A DNA stretch of 64,000 nucleotides from Mycolicibacterium iranicum (GCF_001650495.1 NZ_LWCS01000028.1:21750-85749); one strand, 5' to 3'; shown: positions 52,035 to 59,875, numbered from the stretch's first letter. Program-made: numbers and translations. Notes: a model not told the origin generated them from the letters alone.

Positions 52035-52157
52035 GATGTTCGGCCCCGCCGAAGGGTCAGATGTTCGGCTCCGCCGCGGGGTCAGATGTTCGGCTCCGCC
52101 GCGGGGTCAGATGTTCGGCTCCGCCGCGGGGTCAGATGTTCGGCTCCGCCGAAGCGG
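52035..52157. repeat. 25-bp tandem repeat (VNTR-like) upstream of lysX
   Basis: Five units start at 52035, 52060, 52085, 52110 and 52135. Units 2, 3 and 4 are identical (GATGTTCGGCTCCGCCGCGG plus GGTCA); unit 1 differs by one T-to-C change and a changed CGCGG-to-CGAAG block, and unit 5 is truncated and again has CGAAG. Each unit contains CGGC-TCC-GCCG, a 4-bp mini-hairpin. The array ends 3 bp before the DUF1844 stop and lies in the lysX 5' region. Confidence 0.9.
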
Positions 52158-52159
52158 CG

Positions 52160-52495
52160 CTACCAGACGGGTCCGGTGTATTTCTCGCCCGGACCGTGGC
52201 CAGGCTCGTCGGGCGCGGCGCTGGCCTCGCGGAAGGCCAACTGCAGTGTCTTGAGACCGTCACGCACCGGGCCGGCGTGTGGGCCGAGGTATTCGGCCGA
52301 TGCCGTCACGAGCCCGGCCAGCCCGGTGATGAGGCGCCGCGCCTCGTCCAGGTCGCGACTGGGGCTATCCTCAGGATCGTCGTCCGACAGGCCCAGTTTC
52401 TCGGCGGCAGCGCTCATCAGCATCACGGCGCACCTGGTGATGACCTCGACGGCGGGAATCTCGGCCAGTTCGCGGATGCGGGGATCATCGGTCAC
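52160..52495 (-). CDS. DUF1844 family protein
   Basis: 111 aa from GTG 52495. The sequence (IRELAEIPAVEVITRCAVMLMSAAAEKLGL ... DLDEARRLITGLAGLVTASAEYL) matches the DUF1844 pattern of two long helices; function unknown. The tail (PDEPGHGPGEKYTGPVW) is disordered. It lies between the infC leader (divergent) and the lysX upstream repeats. Confidence 0.85.
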   Translation of the reverse strand: MTDDPRIRELAEIPAVEVITRCAVMLMSAAAEKLGLSDDDPEDSPSRDLDEARRLITGLAGLVTASAEYLGPHAGPVRDGLKTLQLAFREASAAPDEPGHGPGEKYTGPVW

Positions 52496-52501
52496 GAGTG
52501 C

Positions 52502-52507
52502 TAGACT
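52502..52507 (+). promoter_or_regulatory. -10 element of the infC operon
   Basis: TAGACT just after the divergent DUF1844 start; it would give a transcript starting near 52514 and a leader of about 210 nt. The -35 is not obvious. Confidence 0.45.
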
Positions 52508-52513
52508 TTCACG

Positions 52514-52726
52514 CGCGACCGTCCCGGCTTTGGCCAGGGACAGCAAGTGGAGTCCCACTCCCACCGCTGACCACGATTCGTTCGAAGGTACTGCGGTCCG
52601 GTCACAGACATCGACGATGTCTGTCCTGGTCGGCAATGGGCCCTGCTTCTGGCAGGGCTTGTCTGTTCTGGAGGAACAGTCTTGCCGCTGGCGTGGGGGA
52701 CTCCTGAAGACAACATAGGAGGCCCC
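52514..52726 (+). promoter_or_regulatory. Structured 5' leader of infC-rpmI-rplT
   Basis: Three perfect hairpins in series. ACAGACATCG-A-CGATGTCTGT at 52604-52624 has 10-bp arms. GCCCTGC-TTCTG-GCAGGGC at 52640-52658 is followed by TTGTCTGTTCT, like an intrinsic terminator. CTGTTC-TGGAG-GAACAG at 52663-52679 has part of a Shine-Dalgarno in its loop. The infC AGGAGG box follows at about 52717. The second hairpin could be an attenuator controlled by IF3 or L20, as in other bacteria; no specific L20-binding site can be assigned by eye. Confidence 0.55.
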
Positions 52727-53335
52727 ATCAGCACTGAGACCCGCGTCAACGAGCGCATCCGCGTACCTGAAGTCCGTCTCATCGGACCGGGCGGTGAACA
52801 GGTAGGCATCGTGCGCATCGAAGATGCACTCCGCGTCGCCGCGGATGCCGATCTCGACCTTGTCGAAGTTGCCCCCGACGCCAAGCCGCCGGTGTGCAAG
52901 ATCATGGATTACGGCAAGTTCAAATACGAGACGGCACAGAAGGCGCGCGAGTCTCGCAAGAACCAGCAGCAGACCGTCGTCAAGGAACAGAAGCTGCGTC
53001 CCAAGATCGATCCGCACGATTACGAGACCAAGAAGGGTCACGTCATCCGCTTCCTCGAAGCAGGATCGAAGGTCAAGGTGACGATCATGTTCCGCGGACG
53101 CGAGCAGTCGCGACCCGAACTCGGCTTCCGCCTCCTGCAGCGCTTGGGCGCAGACGTGGCCGATTACGGCTTCGTGGAGACGTCCGCCAAGCAGGACGGC
53201 CGCAACATGACGATGGTGCTGGCACCGCACCGCGGCGCGAAGACTCGCGCCAAGGCGCAGCACGATGCTGACGAGCCGCTCGCGCGTAGAGCACCGACCG
53301 GCTCCGACGCCCCCACCGACACACCACAGAACTGA
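52727..53335 (+). CDS. infC: Translation initiation factor IF-3 (ATC start codon)
   Basis: 202 aa. Both IF-3 domains are present: the N-domain (RVNERIRVPEVRLIGPGGEQ), the linker (ARESRKNQQQTVVKEQKLRPKID) and the C-domain (TKKGHVIRFLEAGSKVKVTIM). The family start STETRVNER is preceded here by ATC at 52727, with AGGAGG 4 nt upstream, and no ATG or GTG lies nearby in frame (only a TTG at 52682). Rare start codons in infC are known to let IF-3 repress itself. Residues after about 180 are a variable tail. Confidence 0.93.
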   Translation: MSTETRVNERIRVPEVRLIGPGGEQVGIVRIEDALRVAADADLDLVEVAPDAKPPVCKIMDYGKFKYETAQKARESRKNQQQTVVKEQKLRPKIDPHDYETKKGHVIRFLEAGSKVKVTIMFRGREQSRPELGFRLLQRLGADVADYGFVETSAKQDGRNMTMVLAPHRGAKTRAKAQHDADEPLARRAPTGSDAPTDTPQN

Positions 53336-53341
53336 GGAAAC

Positions 53342-53536
53342 ATGCCCAAGGCGAAGACCCACAGCGGCGCTTCGAAGCGGTTCCGTACCACCGGATCCGG
53401 CAAGGTCGTCCGTCAGAAGGCCAACCGCAGGCACCTGTTGGAGCACAAGCCCACCAAGCGGACGCGCCGGCTCGACGGCCGCACCGTCGTGGCCGCCAAT
53501 GACGTCAAGCGCGTCAAGAAGATGCTGAACGGCTGA
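53342..53536 (+). CDS. rpmI: 50S ribosomal protein L35
   Basis: 64 aa, full length. MPKAKTHSGASKRFRTTGSG and NRRHLLEHKPTKRTRRLDG are L35 signatures. It starts 6 bp after the infC stop with GAGGAAAC upstream; part of the infC-rpmI-rplT operon. Confidence 0.97.
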   Translation: MPKAKTHSGASKRFRTTGSGKVVRQKANRRHLLEHKPTKRTRRLDGRTVVAANDVKRVKKMLNG

Positions 53537-53583
53537 CCGCCGCCGGCCTTTCCCGACCCGACCCTCCGAGATAAGGACTACCC

Positions 53584-53973
53584 ATGGCACGCGTGAAGCG
53601 CGCACTCAACGCGCAGAAGAAGCGGCGCACCGTACTGAAGGCCTCCAAGGGCTACCGCGGGCAGCGGTCACGCCTGTATCGCAAGGCCAAGGAGCAGCAG
53701 CTCCATTCGTTGACCTACGCCTACCGCGACCGGCGTGCTCGCAAGGGCGAGTTCCGCAAGCTGTGGATCTCGCGGATCAACGCTGCCGCCCGCGCCAACG
53801 ACATCACCTACAACCGGTTGATCCAAGGTCTGAAGGCCGCCGGCATCGAGGTCGACCGTAAGAATCTCGCCGAGATCGCCGTCAGCGATCCCGCCGCTTT
53901 CACCGCACTGGTGGAAGCCGCCAAGGCCGCGCTGCCCGCCGATGTGAACGCTCCGTCGGGCGAGGCTGCCTGA
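53584..53973 (+). CDS. rplT: 50S ribosomal protein L20
   Basis: 129 aa. ARVKRALNAQKKRRTVLKAS, GYRGQRSRLYRKAKEQQLHS and LWISRINAAARANDITYNRL are L20 signatures. L20 helps assemble 23S rRNA and in several bacteria represses its own operon through the leader. AAGGAC lies upstream of the ATG. Confidence 0.97.
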   Translation: MARVKRALNAQKKRRTVLKASKGYRGQRSRLYRKAKEQQLHSLTYAYRDRRARKGEFRKLWISRINAAARANDITYNRLIQGLKAAGIEVDRKNLAEIAVSDPAAFTALVEAAKAALPADVNAPSGEAA

Positions 53974-53996
53974 CGCTCACCGAGCGTTCTGCCCGG

Positions 53997-54743
53997 GTGG
54001 CGGCCGCAGTCAAACTGCACCGTCACACCGGGCGCCGCCGCGCCGCACGCTTTCTCGCCGAAGGTCCCAACCTCGTCGAGGCAGCGTTGCGGCGCGGACT
54101 TGTCTCCGAGATCTTCGCCACCGAAACCGCTGCGGAGAGATTCGCCGCCCTGCTCGGCGAATCGCCGGTGGAGATCGTCACCGACAAGGCCGCAAAAGCG
54201 TTGTCGGACACGGTGACCCCCGTCGGACTCGTCGCCGTCTGCTCGCTCCCTGAAACCGGCCTTGCTGACGTGCTCGACGCCAGGCCGACCCTGCTGGCGG
54301 TACCCGTCGAGATTTCGGAGCCGGGCAACGCCGGCACGCTGATCCGCGTCGCCGATGCAATGGGCGCCGATGCCGTCGTGCTCGCAGGCGACAGTGTCGA
54401 CCCGTACAACGGCAAGTGCCTTCGCGCGTCGGCGGGGAGCATCTTCTCGATCCCGGTCGTCAGTCACCCCGACGCCATCGGCGCCGTCACCCAGATCGGC
54501 GCCGCCGGGCTCCATGTGCTCGCGACTGTGCTCGACGGCACGGTCAGTCTCGACGACGTCGACCTTTCCGGACCCACGGCCTGGTTGTTCGGACCAGAGG
54601 CACACGGACTGCCCTCTGCCCTCGTCGAGTCCGCTACCGCCCGGGTGCGCATTCCGATGCTCGGCGAGGCGGAGAGTCTCAACATCGCGTCCGCCGCCGC
54701 GATCTGTCTCTACCAAAGCGCTAAGGCCCACCGGCTCAACTGA
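53997..54743 (+). CDS. tsnR: SpoU/TrmH-family rRNA 2'-O-methyltransferase (Rv1644-like)
   Basis: 248 aa from GTG 53997. The N-terminal RNA-binding segment (KLHRHTGRRRAARFLAEGPN) is followed by a knotted methyltransferase: motif 1 EISEPGNAGTLIRVADAMGA, motif 2 WLFGPEAHGLP, motif 3 MLGEAESLNIASAAAI. The residues just before GTG 53997 in the same frame (LTERSARV) fit the usual start of this family, so translation may begin earlier, at a CTG (53970) that overlaps the rplT TGA. It is the fourth gene of the infC operon. Confidence 0.92.
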   Translation: MAAAVKLHRHTGRRRAARFLAEGPNLVEAALRRGLVSEIFATETAAERFAALLGESPVEIVTDKAAKALSDTVTPVGLVAVCSLPETGLADVLDARPTLLAVPVEISEPGNAGTLIRVADAMGADAVVLAGDSVDPYNGKCLRASAGSIFSIPVVSHPDAIGAVTQIGAAGLHVLATVLDGTVSLDDVDLSGPTAWLFGPEAHGLPSALVESATARVRIPMLGEAESLNIASAAAICLYQSAKAHRLN

Positions 54744-54952
54744 TTCGGTCGATGCCCATCGACGGGCTCGACACTGCGGACGTGTGTAAATTTTGACAGC
54801 TTTGCTGAGTTTGTAAAACCAGGTCCGCGTTGTCGCAGGCGTCGGCGGGCCGAATCACGATTTCGCTGTTCAAGGTTATTTCAGCGGCCGGGGGTTTAGA
54901 GAATTGGTGGGTGATAGCCGTCGGGCGCATTGCCTGACGATGCGATAAGTAA

Positions 54953-54958
54953 TAGCCT
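54953..54958 (+). promoter_or_regulatory. -10 element of the PE-PPE-domain protein gene (leaderless)
   Basis: TAGCCT, 5 nt, then ATG 54964. The 220 bp before it, after tsnR, contain no gene. Confidence 0.45.
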
Positions 54959-54963
54959 GTGCG

Positions 54964-56142
54964 ATGGCAGCAAATTCATTAGCCTATCGATTCGACATGA
55001 ACGGATGGTCCATGAAGCGGTTGTGTGCAGCAGTGGGAGTCCTCGCTGTCGGGTGTGCCCCGGGCCTCGCGAGTGCCTCGACCGCGCTGATCCTCGGTGG
55101 TGCGGGGCGGTATGCCGACCTCACCGACGAGGAACTCGCGAACGCGCTGGGCGGCTACTTCGCGGATTACGACCACCGGGTCAATGTGCCGTTCGCAGGT
55201 ACTGACGATTTCGGGCAATCCATCGACGCGGCGGCCGACAGCATGTACGACGCCGTGTACAGCACGCCGGGGAAGAAGACGATCGGCGGTGTCTCGCAGA
55301 CCGCGCCCGCCATCGCGGAAGTGTTGCGGCGGCTGGAGAACGACGCGGACGCGCCGCCGCCCAGCGATCTCGACGCCGCAATGTACGGCGCGCCGAGTCC
55401 CTTCTTCTTCCGACTCAGCGGCGTGGACTATCAGCCGCTGCCCGAGACTCCCTACAACCTGCTGATCGTCAAGGCGGAATACGACGGTGTCGCCGACTTC
55501 CCCGACAACCCCTTCAATCTGCTCGCCGTCGTCAACGCATACATGGGCTACAACCAGCTTCACTACCAGGCAGCGTTCACCGATATCTCTCAGGTGCCTG
55601 AGGAGTACATCACCAGGGTCGAGAATTCGAAGGGTGGTACGACGACGACCGTTCTCATCCCCACCGAGGTTCTACCTCTGCTCAAGCCCTTGGCGGACGC
55701 AGGTATGTCCGACGAGACTGTCGCTTACCTGGACAACATACTGCGTCCGCTCATCGATTCCGCCTATCACCGTCCTGAGGCGATTGAGACGGCGGAAGCT
55801 GAAGTGTCGCAACAGAATCAGCGCTCCCTCGCGGTCGTTGCCGAGGCCGAAACCGACGGCGGCGGCTTCGGCGCCGAGGAAGACGGTGCCGACAAAGACA
55901 ATGTCGACGACGAGACCGACGAAAGCGCACCGCGCGTCGGCAAGCACGCCAAGGCCGACGACGACACGGCCGTTGCGCGTGAGACCCGGCAGACCACCAA
56001 GGAGTCGGCCGACGCCGATGCTCAGCGCGGGAAGCACGCCAAGCACGACAACGACGACAGGGACGACAACGAAGACAAGGACGACAAGCCGGCCGGGAAC
56101 GACAGCGACGGAGAAGCGGGTGCATCGGACGCCGCAGCCTGA
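54964..56142 (+). CDS. Secreted PE-PPE-domain hydrolase with acidic GKHAK tail
   Basis: 392 aa. A signal peptide lies at about residues 17-40 (MKRLCAAVGVLAVGCAPGLASAS), preceded by a short extension that may not be translated if ATG 55012 is used. The mature N-terminus (ALILGGAGRYADLTDEELAN ... NVPFAGTDDFGQSIDAAADSM) is the PE-PPE alpha/beta-hydrolase domain without any PE or PPE helix. The nucleophile region reads GGVSQTAPA; Asp and His lie in KAEYDGVADFPDNPFN and NQLHYQ. The last 110 residues are low-complexity, Asp/Glu/Lys-rich with two GKHAK motifs. M. tuberculosis has PE17 at this point in the gene order. Confidence 0.85.
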   Translation: MAANSLAYRFDMNGWSMKRLCAAVGVLAVGCAPGLASASTALILGGAGRYADLTDEELANALGGYFADYDHRVNVPFAGTDDFGQSIDAAADSMYDAVYSTPGKKTIGGVSQTAPAIAEVLRRLENDADAPPPSDLDAAMYGAPSPFFFRLSGVDYQPLPETPYNLLIVKAEYDGVADFPDNPFNLLAVVNAYMGYNQLHYQAAFTDISQVPEEYITRVENSKGGTTTTVLIPTEVLPLLKPLADAGMSDETVAYLDNILRPLIDSAYHRPEAIETAEAEVSQQNQRSLAVVAEAETDGGGFGAEEDGADKDNVDDETDESAPRVGKHAKADDDTAVARETRQTTKESADADAQRGKHAKHDNDDRDDNEDKDDKPAGNDSDGEAGASDAAA

Positions 56143-56292
56143 TTTTCGACCTGCGTCAGCGCCGGTCGACAACAGCCGGCGTGAGATCGACGATCGTCTA
56201 GGAGCCGCCGACCAGATGGCGTCGGCTCAGCCCGAACGCGCCAGCATGTTGCGCGAAGAGGCTGGCCTATTCTTGGCTGTCCTCGGCGAGGT

Positions 56293-56626
56293 CTAATCCT
56301 CGACGAAAGCCTTGAGCCGGTCGATCGCCTCGTCCCAACGGCGCGACATCGAGGTAGTCGCCGGCCGCCTGGAGGGGCTTCTGTTGCACGGTCCAGATGC
56401 GTCCGCGCTTCGCGCTGCTGACCTCTCCGACTACCTGAAGTATCTCAAGGTGCTTGGTCGCGGTCTGGCGTGTCAGCGGTATTGCCTGCGCCATCTGAAG
56501 AGTCGAGCTCGGCCCGGCCTCGCACAGCCGGACGACCATCTGCAGCCGATGCGGGTCACCGAGTGCATCGAAGACCGGCGCGGTTGCCGTAAACGCCTTG
56601 ACGCAACCGAGAGGTTGCCTTGTCAG
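56293..56626 (-). pseudogene. Frameshifted ArsR-family regulator
   Basis: Frame 1 reads VFDALGDPHRLQMVVRLCEAGPSS... through the ArsR helix-turn-helix (QTATKHLEILQVVGEVSS) to AAGDYLDV near 56350. The expected continuation MSRRWDEAIDRLKAFVED is in another frame (56349-56293, ending in TAG). The site is consistent with loss of 5 bp between two copies of CGATG. No standard start exists before ATG 56539, though a CTG at 56626 overlaps the SDR stop. If made, the protein would have a foreign C-terminus. It probably once regulated the operon upstream of it. Confidence 0.65.
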
Positions 56627-57405
56627 TGGTTGGACTTGAGCATCCGCTCCGACACTGCGAGCAGCAGCTTGCGCGGCGTCACACGGTAACCGGACGCCAG
56701 GAGGTTGTTGCGGAATCCGGATACGACGGTCGGTGAGGACTTATCGAGCGCAGCGAACGCGGTGTCGACGACCTGGGTGGACGTTTGTCTGCCATCGGTC
56801 AGGAACTCCTCACCGGTGCGGTCGAAGAACTCGGTTTCCGTGGCGCCGGGGCACAGGGCGAGGATCTTCACTCCGGTCCCGCGGCACTCCTGCCACAGCG
56901 CTTCGGTGTACGACAGCACGAACGCCTTGGTGGCGCCGTAGACCGCCATGCCGGGTGTTGGTTGAAACGCCGCGGTCGATGCGACATTCAGGACGACTCC
57001 GCGACGACGCTCGACCATGGCGGGCAGAAACCGAGCGGTCAGATCAACCAATGTCCCACAGTTCAACTGGATCTGGGCGGCGTTGGACTCGGGCTCCTGC
57101 CCCACGAACTTTCCATGTAGCCCCACACCCGCGTTGTTGATGAGGACGTCGACCGAGCGGCCCAGCTCGCGAACACCTGAATCGAGTTCGGCACCCGCAC
57201 CCGGAACGGCGAGATCTGCCGCGAGCACGTCCACCACGATGCCCGGATGTCGCGCGGTCAGGGTCTCCCGCAGCACTGCCAGCTTCTCGGCCCGACGCGC
57301 GACGAGAATCAGATTCGCTCCCCGGCGGGCGAGTTGAACGGCGAATTCCTCGCCGATCCCTCCGCTTGCCCCGGTAACCAGTGCGGTGACGTTGCTGAAT
57401 TCCAC
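56623..57405 (-). CDS. Short-chain dehydrogenase/reductase
   Basis: 260 aa, classical SDR. The cofactor motif is TGASGGIG at residues 11-18, NNAG follows at the structural position, and the catalytic set includes Ser in NVASTAAF, Tyr in VYGATK and Lys four residues later. An Arg after the second strand (LVARRAEKL) favours NADP(H). It is the third gene of an operon after the oxygenase and acyl-CoA dehydrogenase; substrate unknown. Confidence 0.92.
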   Translation of the reverse strand: MEFSNVTALVTGASGGIGEEFAVQLARRGANLILVARRAEKLAVLRETLTARHPGIVVDVLAADLAVPGAGAELDSGVRELGRSVDVLINNAGVGLHGKFVGQEPESNAAQIQLNCGTLVDLTARFLPAMVERRRGVVLNVASTAAFQPTPGMAVYGATKAFVLSYTEALWQECRGTGVKILALCPGATETEFFDRTGEEFLTDGRQTSTQVVDTAFAALDKSSPTVVSGFRNNLLASGYRVTPRKLLLAVSERMLKSNH

Positions 57406-57435
57406 GCGGCGCCTCCTTCGTCGGCGCCTCCAAGG

Positions 57436-58671
57436 CTAACCGCTCAGCAAGCCCCTGGCCACGTGCGTGATCTGCACCTCGTTGCTCCCGGCATAAATCA
57501 TGAGCGACTTGGCGTCGCGTGCCAGCTGCTCGACCCGGTATTCGGTCATGTAACCGTTACCGCCGAACACCTGCACCGCCTCCATCGCGACATCGGTCGC
57601 GGCCTGCGAGCAGTACCACTTGATGGCCGATGCTTCCGCCAGCGAGATCGGGTAGCTGTTCTCGGCAGCTTCGATGACACGAAATAGCATGTTGCGCACA
57701 TTCATTCGCGCCACTTCCATCGACGCAAGCTTGAGTTGGATGAGCTGGAACTGGCCGATCTCCTTGCCCCACAGCGTGCGCGACTTTGCGTAATCGACAC
57801 ATAAACGCAGGCATTCCTCGATGACGCCCAGCGCCATCGCAGCGACCCCGATGCGCTCGGCTGAGAAGTTGGAGCGGGCACTGTCGCGGCCTGCGTCCCC
57901 GGCCTCGTCGCCCTCGGTCTCACCCAGCAGGCGGTCCCGGCCGAGGCGAACGTCGTTGAAGAACAGCTCACCGGTTCGGGACGAATGAATTCCCATCTTG
58001 CGGAACGGTTGCGACTGCACGAAACCCTCCATGCCGCGGTCGAGCACGAAGGTCAGAACCTTGCGGTCACGCTTGTCGACGCTTCGATCGCCCTCGTCCA
58101 GCTTCGCGTAGACCACGACGACGTCGGCGTCCGGGCCGTTCGTGATGAACGTCTTCTGGCCGTTGAGGATGTAGTCGTCACCGTCTCTGACGACATAGGA
58201 CTTCATGCCGCCGAACGCATCGGACCCCGAATCCGGTTCGGTGATCGCCCACGCCCCGATCTTGTCGTAGGTGACCAGGTCAGGCAGCCAGCGTTCCTGC
58301 TGGGCCAGCGTGCCGCGGCCCATGATCGTCGGCACGGTCAACCCGAGGCTGACACCCATGCCGGTCACGACCCCCATCGACACCCGACACAGCTCGCTGA
58401 TCACGACGAAGCCCATGCCGCCCGAGCCGCCGAACATGCCACCGCCGCCGGAGGACTTCGGCTTCTCGCCACTGCGGAGCTTGGCCAGTCGTTTGTCGAG
58501 GGAGTCGCGTGCCATGTCGGCGATACCGAATGTGGCGAACAACTTCCGGATGATGGGGTAGGGCTCCATCTCGCCGCTTTCGAGCGCATCGATGTGCGGG
58601 CGGATCTCCTTGTCGACGAACTCGCGCACGGCGTCGCGCACGGCGAGATCGACGTCTGACCAATCAAGCAT
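57436..58671 (-). CDS. Acyl-CoA dehydrogenase
   Basis: 411 aa from ATG 58671. FAD-binding features are present: WAITEPDSGSDAFGG, TFITNGPDADVVVV and VQVFGGNGYMTEYRVEQLARD. The catalytic-base position of the common class reads YAGSNEVQ, with Ala where Glu is usual; as in some long-chain and isovaleryl enzymes the base may be elsewhere. A Gly-rich insert near residues 75-90 (SSGGGGMFGGSGGMG) is unusual. It probably oxidises the acyl-CoA of a lipid or terpenoid intermediate made with the adjacent oxygenase. Confidence 0.9.
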   Translation of the reverse strand: MLDWSDVDLAVRDAVREFVDKEIRPHIDALESGEMEPYPIIRKLFATFGIADMARDSLDKRLAKLRSGEKPKSSGGGGMFGGSGGMGFVVISELCRVSMGVVTGMGVSLGLTVPTIMGRGTLAQQERWLPDLVTYDKIGAWAITEPDSGSDAFGGMKSYVVRDGDDYILNGQKTFITNGPDADVVVVYAKLDEGDRSVDKRDRKVLTFVLDRGMEGFVQSQPFRKMGIHSSRTGELFFNDVRLGRDRLLGETEGDEAGDAGRDSARSNFSAERIGVAAMALGVIEECLRLCVDYAKSRTLWGKEIGQFQLIQLKLASMEVARMNVRNMLFRVIEAAENSYPISLAEASAIKWYCSQAATDVAMEAVQVFGGNGYMTEYRVEQLARDAKSLMIYAGSNEVQITHVARGLLSG

Positions 58672-58675
58672 GTGT

Positions 58676-59731
58676 TCAGGCTGCCTTATTGCGGCCGCGC
58701 GCGGGGCGCATCCCTGCCAGCGAGAACGTGGTGTGCACCAGTGACCCCACCCTGTCGAGCAGCGACCGGTGCGGCGGAAGGTAGTGCATTGGCAGGTTGC
58801 GTCGATCACGCGGCGGCGACATGAACGCAGGCGCCTCGACCAGTGGGGCGTCCTCGGGAATCTTGCCGTCGGCCCGGCGGTAGGCCGCTACGGCCCGCGG
58901 ATGCAGCCGAATCTCGTCGGGCACCGCCACGAAATCCAATTCGACCAGCTTGCCGAACAACCGGAGCGCGACCTCGTCACCGGGCGTCCACCGCATACCG
59001 GCGCGCTCGCGCACCACAGGGTCGAAAAGCCCTGCCGCGATCCAGCGTTGGGCTCCGACCATGGGTTTGAAGATCTGATCCCATAGGGGAGTCGGCATAA
59101 GGACGAACCACGGTTTCGGGATGCGGATGGAGAAGATGTCCATCGTCGCCCGGTTCATCTCCAGCTCGTCGCGGCACTTGCGATCCCAGTACTCCTGGAA
59201 GCCCGCCCACGACTCGGGCACGGGCTTCATGCTCATCCCGTACATGCGGTACCACTGGACGTGCTCGTCGAACAGTTGCTCCTTCTCCGCCTCGGTGAGG
59301 CCACCGCAGAAGTACTCGGCAGTCTTGATGATCAGCATGAAGAACGTGGCGTGCGCCCAGTAGAACGTCTCAGGGTTCAGCGCGTGATAGCGCCTGCCGT
59401 CGGCATCGACGCCTTTGATGGTCTTGTGATAATTGCGAATCTGGGCGCCCGTCTGTGCCGCGCGGTCGCCGTCGTAGACGACGCCCATGATCGGGTACAC
59501 GGATCGAGCGACGCGTTGCAGCGGCTCGCTGAGCAGAATCGAATGGTCTTCGACCCCGGCCCCGAGTTGCGGGTACATGTTCTGGATCGCCCCGATCCAG
59601 ACACCGAGCATGCCGGTTCGCACATCACCGAAGTATTTCCACGTCAGCGAATCAGGGCCGAGCGGAAACGGCTCCGTATCCGCCCGAGCACTGGGCGAGG
59701 ATTCAGACCCTGCCATCACCGTTGATCGCAC
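58676..59731 (-). CDS. MpaB-like/DUF2236 oxygenase
   Basis: 351 aa. The DUF2236 pattern is visible: SLTWKYFGDVRTGMLGVWIG, then QNMYPQLGAGVEDHS, YHALNPETFYWAHATFF and YGMSMKPVPESWAGFQEYWD. Relatives are haem proteins including latex-clearing oxygenases and the MpaB terpene-cleaving oxygenase; the conserved Arg and His residues in the helical core are expected to bind haem. The GTG at 59731 was chosen because TATCTT lies 6 nt upstream (leaderless). First gene of the oxygenase-acyl-CoA dehydrogenase-SDR operon. Confidence 0.88.
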   Translation of the reverse strand: MRSTVMAGSESSPSARADTEPFPLGPDSLTWKYFGDVRTGMLGVWIGAIQNMYPQLGAGVEDHSILLSEPLQRVARSVYPIMGVVYDGDRAAQTGAQIRNYHKTIKGVDADGRRYHALNPETFYWAHATFFMLIIKTAEYFCGGLTEAEKEQLFDEHVQWYRMYGMSMKPVPESWAGFQEYWDRKCRDELEMNRATMDIFSIRIPKPWFVLMPTPLWDQIFKPMVGAQRWIAAGLFDPVVRERAGMRWTPGDEVALRLFGKLVELDFVAVPDEIRLHPRAVAAYRRADGKIPEDAPLVEAPAFMSPPRDRRNLPMHYLPPHRSLLDRVGSLVHTTFSLAGMRPARGRNKAA

Positions 59732-59749
59732 ACACCGAAGATAGGCGTT

Positions 59750-59765
59750 GACAACATTCGTTGTC
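59750..59765. promoter_or_regulatory. Palindromic operator upstream of the oxygenase operon
   Basis: GACAAC-ATTC-GTTGTC is a perfect 6-bp dyad of the type TetR proteins use. It is centred just upstream of the leaderless promoter (TATCTT, minus strand, 59743-59738) of the oxygenase gene. The frameshifted ArsR gene in the operon is one possible former regulator. Confidence 0.6.
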
Positions 59766-59862
59766 TACGATTTCACCGCCGTGGCGGGCCGGTGTTACGC
59801 AGCCTCCACCGCGAAGCCACTGACCTGTGACCTGCCGGTTTATTGCCGCCACCGCCCTCGAT

Positions 59863-59868
59863 TAGGCT
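59863..59868 (+). promoter_or_regulatory. -10 element of the second cyclase gene (leaderless)
   Basis: TAGGCT, 7 nt, then GTG 59876; no ribosome-binding site. Confidence 0.5.
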
Positions 59869-59875
59869 TGGCTTC

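Noticed and set aside
52035..52157. Tandem repeats considered as a CRISPR array
   Set aside because: Units are contiguous with no spacers and no cas gene nearby.
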